Below are positions 14,438 to 22,071 of a DNA stretch of 24,913 nucleotides, one piece after another (the stretch's first letter is position 1; each line of letters starts with the position of its first letter). Made by a program: the position numbers and the translations under genes. The stretch covers positions 1-24,913 of the forward strand of contig SKNC01000136.1 of assembly GCA_007120745.1 (NCBI GenBank), written 5' to 3'. The DNA comes from Bacillota bacterium (GTDB taxonomy: Bacteria > Bacillota > Dethiobacteria > SKNC01). Under the pieces are notes generated by a model. That model was not told the origin of the DNA. It saw only the letters and a list, made by a program, of their open reading frames with translations, and searched no databases.

Positions 14438-15730
14438 TTATTTCTCTATCTCTTCATCATCTATCTCTTTATCATCTATCTCTTCGTCATCTATCTCTTC
14501 ATCATCTATCTCTTCATCATCCATCTCTTCGTCATCTATCTCTTCATCATCCATCTCTTCATCATCCATCTCTTCATCATCTACCTCTTCATCATCTACC
14601 TCTTCATCAACGTCTATCTCTTCATCCAGTGTTTCCAGCTCTTCCTCCTCAAGACCTGCTTCTGGGAATATTTCTTCCGTTTCCTCCGAGAGCTGTTTCT
14701 TCATCTGGGATTCGCTGTTGATATCTATCTTCCAGCCGGTTAATTTTGCTGCCAACCTGGCATTTTGGCCCTCTTTACCAATGGCTAAAGAAAGCTGGTA
14801 ATCGGGAACCACAACACCGGCTATTTTTTTATCCTCATGGATTTCTACCGAAGTAACTTTTGCTGGACTCAATGAATTAGAGACAAATTCCTTCGGGTCT
14901 TCACTCCATTTTATAATATCAATTTTTTCTCCTTTTAATTCACTGACAATGGTCTGAACCCTTACCCCCTTAGGACCTACACAGGAGCCTACGGGGTCCA
15001 CCTCAGGATTGCTGGAATAAACAGCAGCTTTGGAACGATACCCTGCTTCCCGGGATACTGATTTAATTTCTACGGTGCCGTCAAATATTTCCGGAACCTC
15101 CAACTCAAAAAGTCTCTTTAACAGTCCCGGATGAGTTCGAGAAACCATAATTTGGGGGCCTTTAGTAGTTTTTTTCACTTCTACCACGTATGTTTTAATG
15201 CGGTCTCCCTGTTTGTAAGTTTCGTTAGGCATCTGCTCCGAAGGAGAAAGAACCGCCTCCGCCTTGCCCAGGTCAATAATAATGTTTTTCTGATCAGTTC
15301 TCTGAACAATACCGGTAACAATATCGTCCTCTCGATCCACATATTCTCTGTATATAATTTCTCTCTCTGCTTCCCTGATTCTCTGAATTACCACCTGCTT
15401 TGCCGTCTGAGCCGCAATTCTTCCAAAATTTTTCGGGGTAACCTCCATTTCTATAACGTCCCCGGATTGGTACCTGGAACTCAGCGCTTTGGCTTCCGCT
15501 ATAGATAATTCCTGCTGCGGATCCTTTACCTCTTCAACAATCGTAAGGCAGGAATAAACTCGAATTTTCCCCGTATCCCGGTCTATGTGAACCTTAACAT
15601 TAGGAGCAGTATTAAAATTTTTCTTATATGCGGAAATTAAAGCAGCTTCAATCGCTTCAAATAGTATTTCCTTACTAATTCCTTTTTCCTTCTCAATTTG
15701 TTCTAACGCATCAATAAATTCATAATTCAT
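14438..15730 (-). CDS. nusA: Transcription termination/antitermination protein NusA with acidic repeat tail
   Basis: NusA binds RNA polymerase and nascent RNA, affecting pausing, termination and antitermination. From ATG 15728-15730 (preceded by TTTGGGAGGTCAGGTA) it has 430 residues: N-terminal polymerase-binding domain (1-125), S1 domain (about 136-200), KH1 (about 230-290, VGPKGVRVQTIVSEL at 251-265) and KH2 (about 300-345, LAIGKEGQNARLAAKLTGW). Firmicute NusA usually stops near 350-380. Here residues 348-430 are an acidic tail ending in ten near-perfect copies of DDEE(I/M/V), residues 379-428, then EK. One copy reads DDKEI. The frame is also open 11 codons upstream, into the gap after rimP, but without a ribosome site. 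The gene is second in the rimP-nusA-rnpM-infB unit. Confidence 0.97.
   Translation of the reverse strand: MNYEFIDALEQIEKEKGISKEILFEAIEAALISAYKKNFNTAPNVKVHIDRDTGKIRVYSCLTIVEEVKDPQQELSIAEAKALSSRYQSGDVIEMEVTPKNFGRIAAQTAKQVVIQRIREAEREIIYREYVDREDDIVTGIVQRTDQKNIIIDLGKAEAVLSPSEQMPNETYKQGDRIKTYVVEVKKTTKGPQIMVSRTHPGLLKRLFELEVPEIFDGTVEIKSVSREAGYRSKAAVYSSNPEVDPVGSCVGPKGVRVQTIVSELKGEKIDIIKWSEDPKEFVSNSLSPAKVTSVEIHEDKKIAGVVVPDYQLSLAIGKEGQNARLAAKLTGWKIDINSESQMKKQLSEETEEIFPEAGLEEEELETLDEEIDVDEEVDDEEVDDEEMDDEEMDDEEIDDEEMDDEEIDDEEIDDEEIDDKEIDDEEIEK
14447..14596 (-). repeat. 15-bp tandem repeat array in the 3' end of nusA
   Basis: Ten in-frame units of 15 bases (plus-strand form near TATCTCTTCATCATC) encode DDEEI, DDEEM or DDEEV, with a partial eleventh copy (VDEEV) upstream. 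The units differ by single bases, mostly in the last codon. Because the unit length is a multiple of three, slippage would change tail length without breaking the frame. Confidence 0.93.
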
Positions 15731-15752
15731 TACCTGACCTCCCAAAGGCTCT

Positions 15753-16214
15753 TTAAAACTCAAAAGCGAGATTTGCCTTGGCTATTTTTTCCAGGGGAAT
15801 TGCTTTTATCCCCTGTTCTGTTTCAACCAGAACCGTTCCCTGGTCCAGCCCCTTAAGAGTCCCTTTAAAAACTTTTTGCTCTTCAAGAGGGACAAAGGTT
15901 TTTATTTTCACTTCTCTTCCGGTAAATCTTTGATAATCTGCTTCTTTTTTTAAGGGACGGTTTAGTCCAGGAGAAGAAACCTCCAAAATATAACTTTGGG
16001 AAATTGGATCCTCCCGGTCCAACCCAAGGCTTAATTCATCATTGACCCTCTGACAATCCTCCAGCGTAATTCCCTCAGGCTTATCGATAAAAACCCGTAA
16101 ATAGTGGCTGCCGCCTTCCTTTACAAACTCTATATCAACCAGCTCCAGGCCGTCGGTTCCCTCCAGGGGTTTAAATAGATTTTCCACGGTTTCAAGAATT
16201 TTATTTTTACTCAC
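15753..16214 (-). CDS. rimP: Ribosome maturation factor RimP
   Basis: RimP is needed for 30S subunit maturation. The 153 residues from the GTG at 16212-16214 follow the family: an N-terminal alpha/beta domain with GLELVDIEFVKEGGSHYLRV and IDKPEGITLEDCQRVNDELS, the segment YILEVSSPGLNRPLK, and a C-terminal Sm-like domain from about 90 (FTGREVKIKTF ... FKGTLKGLDQGTVLVE). The GTG is chosen because GGAGG lies eight bases upstream and the family starts here; the open frame continues 28 codons further with no site. It is the first gene after a leader of about 200 nt and the first gene of the nusA-infB unit. Confidence 0.94.
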   Translation of the reverse strand: MSKNKILETVENLFKPLEGTDGLELVDIEFVKEGGSHYLRVFIDKPEGITLEDCQRVNDELSLGLDREDPISQSYILEVSSPGLNRPLKKEADYQRFTGREVKIKTFVPLEEQKVFKGTLKGLDQGTVLVETEQGIKAIPLEKIAKANLAFEF

Positions 16215-16368
16215 TTTCAAATCCTCCAAAAGTATCTTACAGTCTCTATTGCGTGCTGAAACGGAACCGGAAGATGTTCCTGGTTCACCAAGAAGCAAAT
16301 CAAAATTTATGAAGATAAGACAAGAGATCTTCCCCTTGCCTTGGATACATGAGATACTTAATTAATAT

Positions 16369-16395
16369 GAAAGAGTGGGAAAAACCCACTCTTTC
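16369..16395 (-). other. Leader hairpin upstream of rimP
   Basis: A perfect 11-bp stem GAAAGAGTGGG/CCCACTCTTTC with a 5-nt loop. In the minus direction it is followed by CATATTAATTAAG and not a U run, so it is a poor intrinsic terminator. It lies between the proposed promoter at 16422-16450 and rimP. It could end readthrough from ispG, or act as a structured part of the nusA-operon leader. Confidence 0.6.
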
Positions 16396-16421
16396 CAAAA
16401 ATCTCCCTAAATTCCGTAACT

Positions 16422-16450
16422 ATTTTAACACAATAATGCGCTTTATGCAA
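16422..16450 (-). promoter_or_regulatory. Sigma-A promoter of the rimP-nusA-infB unit
   Basis: Minus strand: TTGCAT (16445-16450), 17-base spacer, TAAAAT (16422-16427), with TG one base before the -10 (extended -10). It lies just after the stop of the ispG fusion. The predicted start near 16415 gives a leader of about 200 nt before the rimP GTG. Confidence 0.6.
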
Positions 16451-16460
16451 GGGCTGACGG

Positions 16461-18218
16461 TTAATTATGCTCCTTTACTACTAAAAACTTAACGATTTCC
16501 CAATACATCTTTGCCCGGGCAGCAAGTCCCTTAATTACCCCCATTTTTTCTTCCTTAATCACGTGAGACATATCCTCAAGGACCACTTCTTTTACCTTAA
16601 CTTTGCTGTTTTCAATATGCCGGGTCAGGGCCACCTCAACTCCGAATCGAGTCATGTCCATCCCCGAAATATCCTCTAAAAGAGACCTCCTTACAGCTCT
16701 CTGGCCGGAAAGATATGGAGCTACTTTTTGAGCCAGGTCCGTTGCCACCCTTCCCTTATCAAAAATGCCTACGGTCATTTCTGCTTCGCCTTCTAAAACC
16801 GGCATAATCAGGTCATAAACATGGGAGGTAGTCAGCCCCAAAAGGTCAGCGTCTAAAAATAAAATAACATCCGCAGCGGTACATTCCAGACCCGCTTTCA
16901 TGGCTCCTCCTTTACCCCGATTCTCCACCAGCTCGATAACCTTTACTCCCAGGTCCTTGGCAACTTCGGCAGTGGAGTCCGTAGAACCATCGCTTACCAC
17001 AATAATATCACGGATTAAAGGGACACCTTTTAAAACAGATACTACATTTCCAATGGTTTTCCCCTCATTAAATGCAGGAATAATGGCAATGGTTCGGGTA
17101 TGATGTTCCACCGGACCCTCCAGGGTCTGTTTAGAAGTATCGGCAGAAGCTTGATTCTGTTCTGCCAGGGAATGAATTTCTTCCATTAACGCCTCTAACA
17201 GTTGATTTTCCTCAACCTTTTTAACCACTTTTCCTTTTTTAAATATTACACCGGCACCCCGGCCTCCAGCAATTCCAATATCGGCTTCCCTGGCTTCCCC
17301 CGGGCCGTTGACCACACATCCCATAATGGCAACTTTTAAAGGATAGGGGAATGACTCCAGTTCTTTTTCTACCTTCTCCGCCAGGGATATTAGATTAATT
17401 TGACATCTGCCGCAGGTGGGACAGGAAATGATTTCAGGCCCAATATTTCTTACTCCTGTGGAACGTAAGATTTCCCTTCCCGCCAGCACCTCCTGTAATG
17501 GGCTGCCGGTTATGGAAACCCGCAGGGTATCTCCGATTCCCTTCAATAACAGATATCCTATACCTACGCCGGATTTTACTGCCGCCCGCACAGCGGTACC
17601 TGCTTCGGTAACTCCCAGGTGCAGAGGATAGCCGGTCTTTTCCGAAATAAGTTCGTAGGCTTGAATCATCTTGGTAACTTCAGCCGCTTTTAAAGAGATA
17701 ATAATTTGGTTGAAGTTGTACTGCTCCAGCATTTGAACCTGATTCATGGCTGATTCCACCAGTGCCTCTGCAGTAGGGCCTCCATACTTTTCTAAAAGGG
17801 GTTTCTCCAGGGAACCGGCATTTACTCCAATACGGATGGGAACACCGTATTCCTCTGCTGCCCTGGCCACTTCCCTTACCTTTTCACTGCTTCCAATATT
17901 CCCGGGATTAATTCTGACCTTGTCCACGCCATTTTCCATGGCTGTCAGAGCATATTTATAATTGAAATGAATGTCCGCAATCAGGGGGATTGAGATTTTC
18001 TCTTTAATAGACTTTAAAGCCTGGGCAGCCTCCATATCAGGAACGGCTACCCGAACCAGTTCACAGCCCACCTCTTCCAACCTGTGAATTTGCTGCACTG
18101 TTTTCTCCACATCCCGGGTATCCGTGTTGGTCATGGACTGAATGCTGACCGGTCCATCTCCCCCTATAAACAAACTGCCAACCTTAATTTTCATAGTTTC
18201 TTTTCTGCCAAAAAACAT
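16461..18218 (-). CDS. ispG: IspG (4-hydroxy-3-methylbut-2-enyl diphosphate synthase) fused to a GT2-type glycosyltransferase
   Basis: IspG reduces methylerythritol cyclodiphosphate to HMBPP in the MEP isoprenoid pathway using a 4Fe-4S cluster. Residues about 10-350 of 585 are complete IspG: GGDGPVSIQSMTNTDTRD, KVRINPGNIG, CPTCGRC with ligands Cys266 and Cys269, then MGCVVNGPGEA with Cys301 and Glu308. After a polar linker (352-375) the frame continues as a GT-A glycosyltransferase: IAIIPAFNEGKTIGNVV (377-393), VVSDGSTDST, ENRGKGGAMKAGL, and metal-binding LDADL (Asp456, Asp458). The GT type is near the GpgS/dolichyl-phosphate mannosyltransferase group (family impression); its acceptor is unknown. 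The ATG at 16216-equivalent position 18216-18218 was chosen for its AAGGTG site; another ATG eight codons upstream lacks one. It follows rseP closely. Fusion of these two enzymes is unusual. Confidence 0.93.
   Translation of the reverse strand: MFFGRKETMKIKVGSLFIGGDGPVSIQSMTNTDTRDVEKTVQQIHRLEEVGCELVRVAVPDMEAAQALKSIKEKISIPLIADIHFNYKYALTAMENGVDKVRINPGNIGSSEKVREVARAAEEYGVPIRIGVNAGSLEKPLLEKYGGPTAEALVESAMNQVQMLEQYNFNQIIISLKAAEVTKMIQAYELISEKTGYPLHLGVTEAGTAVRAAVKSGVGIGYLLLKGIGDTLRVSITGSPLQEVLAGREILRSTGVRNIGPEIISCPTCGRCQINLISLAEKVEKELESFPYPLKVAIMGCVVNGPGEAREADIGIAGGRGAGVIFKKGKVVKKVEENQLLEALMEEIHSLAEQNQASADTSKQTLEGPVEHHTRTIAIIPAFNEGKTIGNVVSVLKGVPLIRDIIVVSDGSTDSTAEVAKDLGVKVIELVENRGKGGAMKAGLECTAADVILFLDADLLGLTTSHVYDLIMPVLEGEAEMTVGIFDKGRVATDLAQKVAPYLSGQRAVRRSLLEDISGMDMTRFGVEVALTRHIENSKVKVKEVVLEDMSHVIKEEKMGVIKGLAARAKMYWEIVKFLVVKEHN
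17109..17121 (-). promoter_or_regulatory. Internal ribosome site and GTG at the IspG-GT junction
   Basis: GGAGG (17117-17121) followed after five bases by an in-frame GTG (17109-17111, Val370 of the fusion). Translation from here would give a free 216-residue glycosyltransferase beginning VEHHTRTIAIIPAFNEG, the natural start point of such a protein. This suggests that the GT gene was once separate, or is still also made alone. Confidence 0.55.
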
Positions 18219-18245
18219 CGGGGTCACCTTCCCGTTACTCATCGA

Positions 18246-19280
18246 TTAAAACAGTTCCAACCTGGCAATATCCTGAAACGCAATAAATATCGCCAGTAGA
18301 ATCAGTAATGTAAACCCAATAAAGTGAATAAAACTTTCCTTATGTGGGTCCACCGGTTTTCCCCGAATTCCTTCCACCAGGAAAAATACCAATCGACTTC
18401 CATCTAAAGCCGGTATGGGCAGTAGATTTAAAAGCCCCAGGTGAATGCTCAAAATCGCTGCCAGCGTTAAAAGGTTTGAAAGACCGGTCTGGGCTACTTC
18501 TCCCACCATCTGAACAATTCCGATCGGACCCGCCACCTCCGGTGCCGCCTGCCCGGTAACGATCTGGGAAAGACTGACTACAATGAACCGGGTAAACCAC
18601 CAGGTATTTTGAATCCCCAGGTTCAAAGAACCCAGCAGAGAAAATCTCCGGGTTTCAGGGGCTATCCCGATTAGCCCCCTCTGGGTTTGGGGATCCTCCC
18701 TGGGGACCACTCTTATATCCTTAACTTCTCCTTCCCTTTCCACAGTCAAAATCAGTTCTTCCTCGGGATTGGCATTTATGGTGGTAATGATATCATCCCA
18801 ATTTTCCATTTCCACCCCATCAATGGCCAGGACAGTGTCCCCGGACTGCAGCTCAGTTTCCTCAGCCCTTCCGCCAGGAAGAAGTTCTCCTACCTGTGTG
18901 GAACCCATTACAGGAACACCAAATATAAAGAAATACATGAAGAAAAACAATAAAACCGCCAGGACGAAGTTCATGGCAGGTCCCGCAGCAATTACGGCAA
19001 AACGATGCAGCAGGGGTTTCTTCTGAAAGCTTGCCTGGTCCTTTACTTCTTCAGGGTCTTCCCCCATCAGTCGGCAGAATCCTCCCAGGGGAAGGGCCCT
19101 CAGGGAATACACGGTTCCATCCCGTTCCACGGAAATCAGTTTAGGGCCAAACCCTATGGCAAACTCAAGTACCCCTATCCCCACTCTTTTGGCCACGATA
19201 AAATGTCCAAACTCATGGAAAAAAATCAGTAATCCAAAAATAATGATTGAAGCTACCAGTGTAGTCAAATCACCTTTCAC
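18246..19280 (-). CDS. rseP: Site-2 intramembrane metalloprotease RseP/RasP
   Basis: A zinc protease cutting transmembrane segments of anti-sigma factors and remnant signal peptides within the membrane; B. subtilis RasP also affects cell division proteins. The 344 residues show the first membrane helix with HEFGH (22-26, zinc ligands and catalytic Glu), a second hydrophobic segment near 95-115, a PDZ domain (about 120-200, with GELLPGGRAEETELQSGDTVLAIDG split around it), and the C-terminal NLLPIPALDGSRL motif supplying the Asp ligand, followed by a last helix. The start is GTG at 19278-19280; its ribosome site is poorly spaced, and the TTG four codons later is an alternative. It lies between dxr and ispG, as commonly seen. 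Confidence 0.94.
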   Translation of the reverse strand: MKGDLTTLVASIIIFGLLIFFHEFGHFIVAKRVGIGVLEFAIGFGPKLISVERDGTVYSLRALPLGGFCRLMGEDPEEVKDQASFQKKPLLHRFAVIAAGPAMNFVLAVLLFFFMYFFIFGVPVMGSTQVGELLPGGRAEETELQSGDTVLAIDGVEMENWDDIITTINANPEEELILTVEREGEVKDIRVVPREDPQTQRGLIGIAPETRRFSLLGSLNLGIQNTWWFTRFIVVSLSQIVTGQAAPEVAGPIGIVQMVGEVAQTGLSNLLTLAAILSIHLGLLNLLPIPALDGSRLVFFLVEGIRGKPVDPHKESFIHFIGFTLLILLAIFIAFQDIARLELF

Positions 19281-19311
19281 TCCCTGCGTGTTATAGGTTA
19301 CATACTTATTA

Positions 19312-20475
19312 TTATGAAATCAATTGTTCTCTGACCTCCCGGTCCACCCTGATAATATCGGACAGAGAGGGACGGGAAATCACTTTATGTTTATTCACAG
19401 TTTGTTTAATTATTCTGGGAATATCCAGGAAAGAGATCCGGTTTTCCAGGAACATGTTAACTGCAATTTCGTTGGCAGCATTCATAACCGCCGGCATTGT
19501 GCCCCCTGCCTTCCCCGCTTCATAAGCCAGCTTCAAGCAGCTGAAAGATTCCAGGTCAGGCATCTCAAAGGTAAGTTTCCTGGTTTCCTGCCAGTTTAGC
19601 CTTTCAAAACTGTTGGGCCACCGGTCTGGATAAGTCAACGCATACTGAATGGGAACTCCCATGTCCGGGACTCCCAGCTGCGCAATAACCGATCCGTCCA
19701 CAAACTCCACCATGGAGTGAATAATGCTTTGGGGATGCACCAGCACCTCAATCTGTTCCAGATTTAGACCGAAGAGGATTTGTGCCTCCAGAACCTCCAG
19801 TCCCTTATTCATTAAAGTGGCCGAATCAATCGTAATTTTTCTGCCCATCACCCAGTTAGGATGCTTCAACGCCTGGGCCAGTGTTACCCGGGAAAGTTCC
19901 TCCAGTGTGAATCCCCGAAAAGGCCCACCGGAAGCAGTTAAAATAATTTTTGAAACCCTTTCCCTGTTCTCCCCTTGAAGACACTGAAAAATGGCTGAAT
20001 GCTCACTGTCAATTGGAACAATGGTAACCCCTTTTTCCTCCGCCAGGTCCATGATTAATTTTCCACCGGCTACCAAAGTTTCTTTGTTAGCCAGGGCAAC
20101 ATTTTTCCCCTGCCGCAGTGCCGCCACGGTAGGCTTTAAACCATCAAATCCCACCAGTGCGTTTATCACCCAGTCTGCCCCTGGAAGAGAGGCAATTTCC
20201 CAGAGGCCCTCTTCGCCGCAGAATACTTTTATGCCCGTATCTTTTAGATTCTTTCTTAGTTCCTCCGCCTCTTTTTCCCGGGCCGCGGAAACAAAACTCG
20301 GTTTGTATTTTCTGGCCTGCTCTTCTAAAAGCTTAATGTTTGTGCCTGCAGCCAGGGCGATAATACTAAAATACTGCGGCCATTTTTCTACCACAGAAAG
20401 GGTTTGGGTCCCTATGGAACCAGTTGAACCCAAAAGGATTAAATTCTTCCGATTATATTTTCCCCCGAAATCCAT
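19312..20475 (-). CDS. dxr: 1-deoxy-D-xylulose 5-phosphate reductoisomerase
   Basis: The NADPH-dependent second step of the MEP pathway, converting DXP to MEP. The 387 residues include the Rossmann NADPH site LLGSTGSIGTQTL near the N-terminus, ANKETLVAGG, the metal-site segment PIDSEHSAIFQCLQG, TASGGPFRG, and the substrate loop HPNWVMGRKITIDSATLMNKGLE. The ATG at 20473-20475 is chosen with AGAGGTG about ten bases upstream; a further in-frame ATG 11 codons upstream lies inside cdsA without a site. The gap to cdsA is only four bases. Together with ispG in the same cluster it shows that this organism uses the MEP route. Confidence 0.97.
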   Translation of the reverse strand: MDFGGKYNRKNLILLGSTGSIGTQTLSVVEKWPQYFSIIALAAGTNIKLLEEQARKYKPSFVSAAREKEAEELRKNLKDTGIKVFCGEEGLWEIASLPGADWVINALVGFDGLKPTVAALRQGKNVALANKETLVAGGKLIMDLAEEKGVTIVPIDSEHSAIFQCLQGENRERVSKIILTASGGPFRGFTLEELSRVTLAQALKHPNWVMGRKITIDSATLMNKGLEVLEAQILFGLNLEQIEVLVHPQSIIHSMVEFVDGSVIAQLGVPDMGVPIQYALTYPDRWPNSFERLNWQETRKLTFEMPDLESFSCLKLAYEAGKAGGTMPAVMNAANEIAVNMFLENRISFLDIPRIIKQTVNKHKVISRPSLSDIIRVDREVREQLIS

Positions 20476-20479
20476 AAAA

Positions 20480-21268
20480 TTACAACACCTCTGAAATAAA
20501 TTTAACATAAAAATAAAGAAATGGTGCTGTCATGAGAACGCTGTCGAATCTATCCAGGACCCCACCATGTCCAGGAATCAATTCTCCGGAGTCCTTTGTA
20601 TCCAGAAACCTCTTCAGGGCGGACTCCAACAAATCCCCTGCCTGTCCCAACAAAGAAATAAGCACGCCGGCCAGAACAGCGGCACCCGCACCCATTTGAA
20701 CAGAACCGCTGAACAAAACAACAAACCCAACGGTCCCCAACATCCCCCCGAGAGCACCTTCCACTGTTTTATTTGGGCTGATTCGTGGAATCAACTTATG
20801 TTTTCCCAGGCTTCTTCCGATAAAGTACGCAAAGGTATCATTAAACCATATAGATAAAAACAAAAGTAGAGTATAATTCAGCCCATTGGGCAGATTCCTT
20901 AAAGCAATTAAGAAACCAAAAAGCCATGCAATATATATGACACCCCAGGTGACAAAAATCAAGTCCCGAAAACTAAATTCTTTTTTAAGAAGAAGATATA
21001 TGGTAAAAGGAAAAAATAAAAACAGGGGAGCAGCCTCCAAAACGTTTGGCACCTGAAAAAAAAGCAAAATCAGGTAGATCCCTGCTGCTGCAAAGGAAAT
21101 ATAACGAGGAAAGTAGTAATTCCCCCGAACTGAAAGCCTGCTGTATTCCTCCAAACCCAGTAAGGTTAAAATAAAAACAGCCAAAAAATATGCGATTCCG
21201 CCCTCGTATATTAATAGTACAGTCAGGGCTGCTCCTATAAGACCGCTGAAAATACGCTTTTTTAACAC
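20480..21268 (-). CDS. cdsA: Phosphatidate cytidylyltransferase
   Basis: Makes CDP-diacylglycerol from phosphatidic acid and CTP, the precursor of membrane phospholipids. The 262-residue integral membrane protein has about seven or eight hydrophobic segments. It ends with the family signature: NKTVEGALGG, GDLLESALKRFLDTKD, then PGHGGVLDRFDS, which carry the acidic metal-binding residues. The start is GTG at 21266-21268, immediately after the uppS stop; the nearest GGAGG is about 13 bases upstream, within uppS, so translation is probably coupled. Order uppS-cdsA-dxr-rseP is the standard one. Confidence 0.96.
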   Translation of the reverse strand: MLKKRIFSGLIGAALTVLLIYEGGIAYFLAVFILTLLGLEEYSRLSVRGNYYFPRYISFAAAGIYLILLFFQVPNVLEAAPLFLFFPFTIYLLLKKEFSFRDLIFVTWGVIYIAWLFGFLIALRNLPNGLNYTLLLFLSIWFNDTFAYFIGRSLGKHKLIPRISPNKTVEGALGGMLGTVGFVVLFSGSVQMGAGAAVLAGVLISLLGQAGDLLESALKRFLDTKDSGELIPGHGGVLDRFDSVLMTAPFLYFYVKFISEVL

Positions 21269-22021
21269 TTATTTTGTTAGCCCTCCAAACCTGCGGTTTC
21301 GTTTTTGAAAATCCACAACAGCCTGCAGAAAATGCTCCTTTTTAAAGTCCGGCCAGTACGTACTGGTAAACCAAAATTCAGTATAAGCCAACTGCCATAA
21401 AAGAAAATTACTTAATCTTTGTTCACCGCTGGGCCTGATCAGCAGGTCGGGGTCCGGCTGTCCCCCGCTGTATAGAAATGCGGATATGGTATCTTCATTG
21501 ATATCCTCCTCCTTTAGACTGCCTTCAGAAACCAACCGGGAAATTTTCTTCACCGCCCTAATCACCTCATCCCGACTTCCGTAATTCATGGCAAAATTCA
21601 CAGTTAAACCGGTATTTTCTTCTGTCTTTATTACTGCTTCTTCCACGGCTCTGCGGGTATGTTCCGGCAAACCGTTTGCTTCGCCCATTAACTTAATGCA
21701 GACATTTTTAGCGCGGAGTTCTTCCAATTCCCTGGACAGGTACTCCTCGGGCAGCTTCATTAAAAATCTTACTTCTCTGCTGGGCCTCTTCCAGTTTTCA
21801 GTGGAAAAGGTGTACAGGGTTAAATATTTCACTCCCAGTTCGTCGGCTATTCTAATGGTTTCTTTCAAGGAATTCACGCCGGCCCGGTGTCCGGCAACTC
21901 TGGGAAGACCTCTTTTTCTAGCCCATCTCCCATTACCGTCCATTATAATAGCTACATGGCAGGGAATACGTTGAAAATCTATTTTTTCAAAAAGTTCTCT
22001 CTCTCTTGTGGTTAGCTCCAT
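21269..22021 (-). CDS. uppS: Undecaprenyl diphosphate synthase (cis-prenyltransferase)
   Basis: Extends farnesyl diphosphate with isopentenyl diphosphate to C55 undecaprenyl diphosphate, the lipid carrier for peptidoglycan and other glycans. The 250 residues have the cis-prenyltransferase motifs: HVAIIMDGNGRWARKRG with Asp28 as the metal-binding residue, GHRAGVNSLKE, YTFSTENWKRP, NFAMNYGSRDE, and the C-terminal DLLIRPSGEQRLSNFLLWQ. The ATG has CGGGAGGAAATC just upstream. A GC-rich hairpin lies 23-43 bases before the start. IspG and Dxr, from the same cluster, supply its C5 precursors. Confidence 0.97.
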   Translation of the reverse strand: MELTTRERELFEKIDFQRIPCHVAIIMDGNGRWARKRGLPRVAGHRAGVNSLKETIRIADELGVKYLTLYTFSTENWKRPSREVRFLMKLPEEYLSRELEELRAKNVCIKLMGEANGLPEHTRRAVEEAVIKTEENTGLTVNFAMNYGSRDEVIRAVKKISRLVSEGSLKEEDINEDTISAFLYSGGQPDPDLLIRPSGEQRLSNFLLWQLAYTEFWFTSTYWPDFKKEHFLQAVVDFQKRNRRFGGLTK

Positions 22022-22043
22022 GATTTCCTCCCGTACGGATAAA

Positions 22044-22064
22044 CCCCCTCCAACATTGAGGGGG
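22044..22064 (-). other. GC-rich hairpin in front of uppS
   Basis: CCCCCTC and GAGGGGG form a perfect 7-bp stem with a 7-nt loop, lying between the PASTA-like gene stop and the uppS ribosome site. In the minus direction only UUUA follows. It may be a weak terminator or attenuator at the head of the lipid-synthesis genes. Confidence 0.55.
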
Positions 22065-22071
22065 CAGATAT

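Noticed and set aside
14447..14596. The short tandem array as a CRISPR
   Set aside because: Units of 15 bases are contiguous with no spacers and encode an in-frame peptide repeat in nusA.
15731..15763. Longer start for nusA inside the rimP-nusA gap
   Set aside because: NusA proteins begin at the MNYEFIDAL segment, and TTTGGGAGGT directly precedes that ATG.
16215..16298. In-frame upstream extension of rimP to an ATG at 16298
   Set aside because: The extra 28 residues are unlike RimP and have no ribosome site, while the GTG at 16214 has GGAGG at good spacing.
16369..16395. Hairpin taken as the intrinsic terminator of ispG
   Set aside because: The stem is strong but no U run follows in the minus direction, and a promoter candidate lies before it, so it is listed as a leader hairpin.
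17110..17170. Frameshift at the IspG-GT junction
   Set aside because: Both domains are in the same frame with no disruption of either conserved core; the only open question is whether a stop codon was lost.
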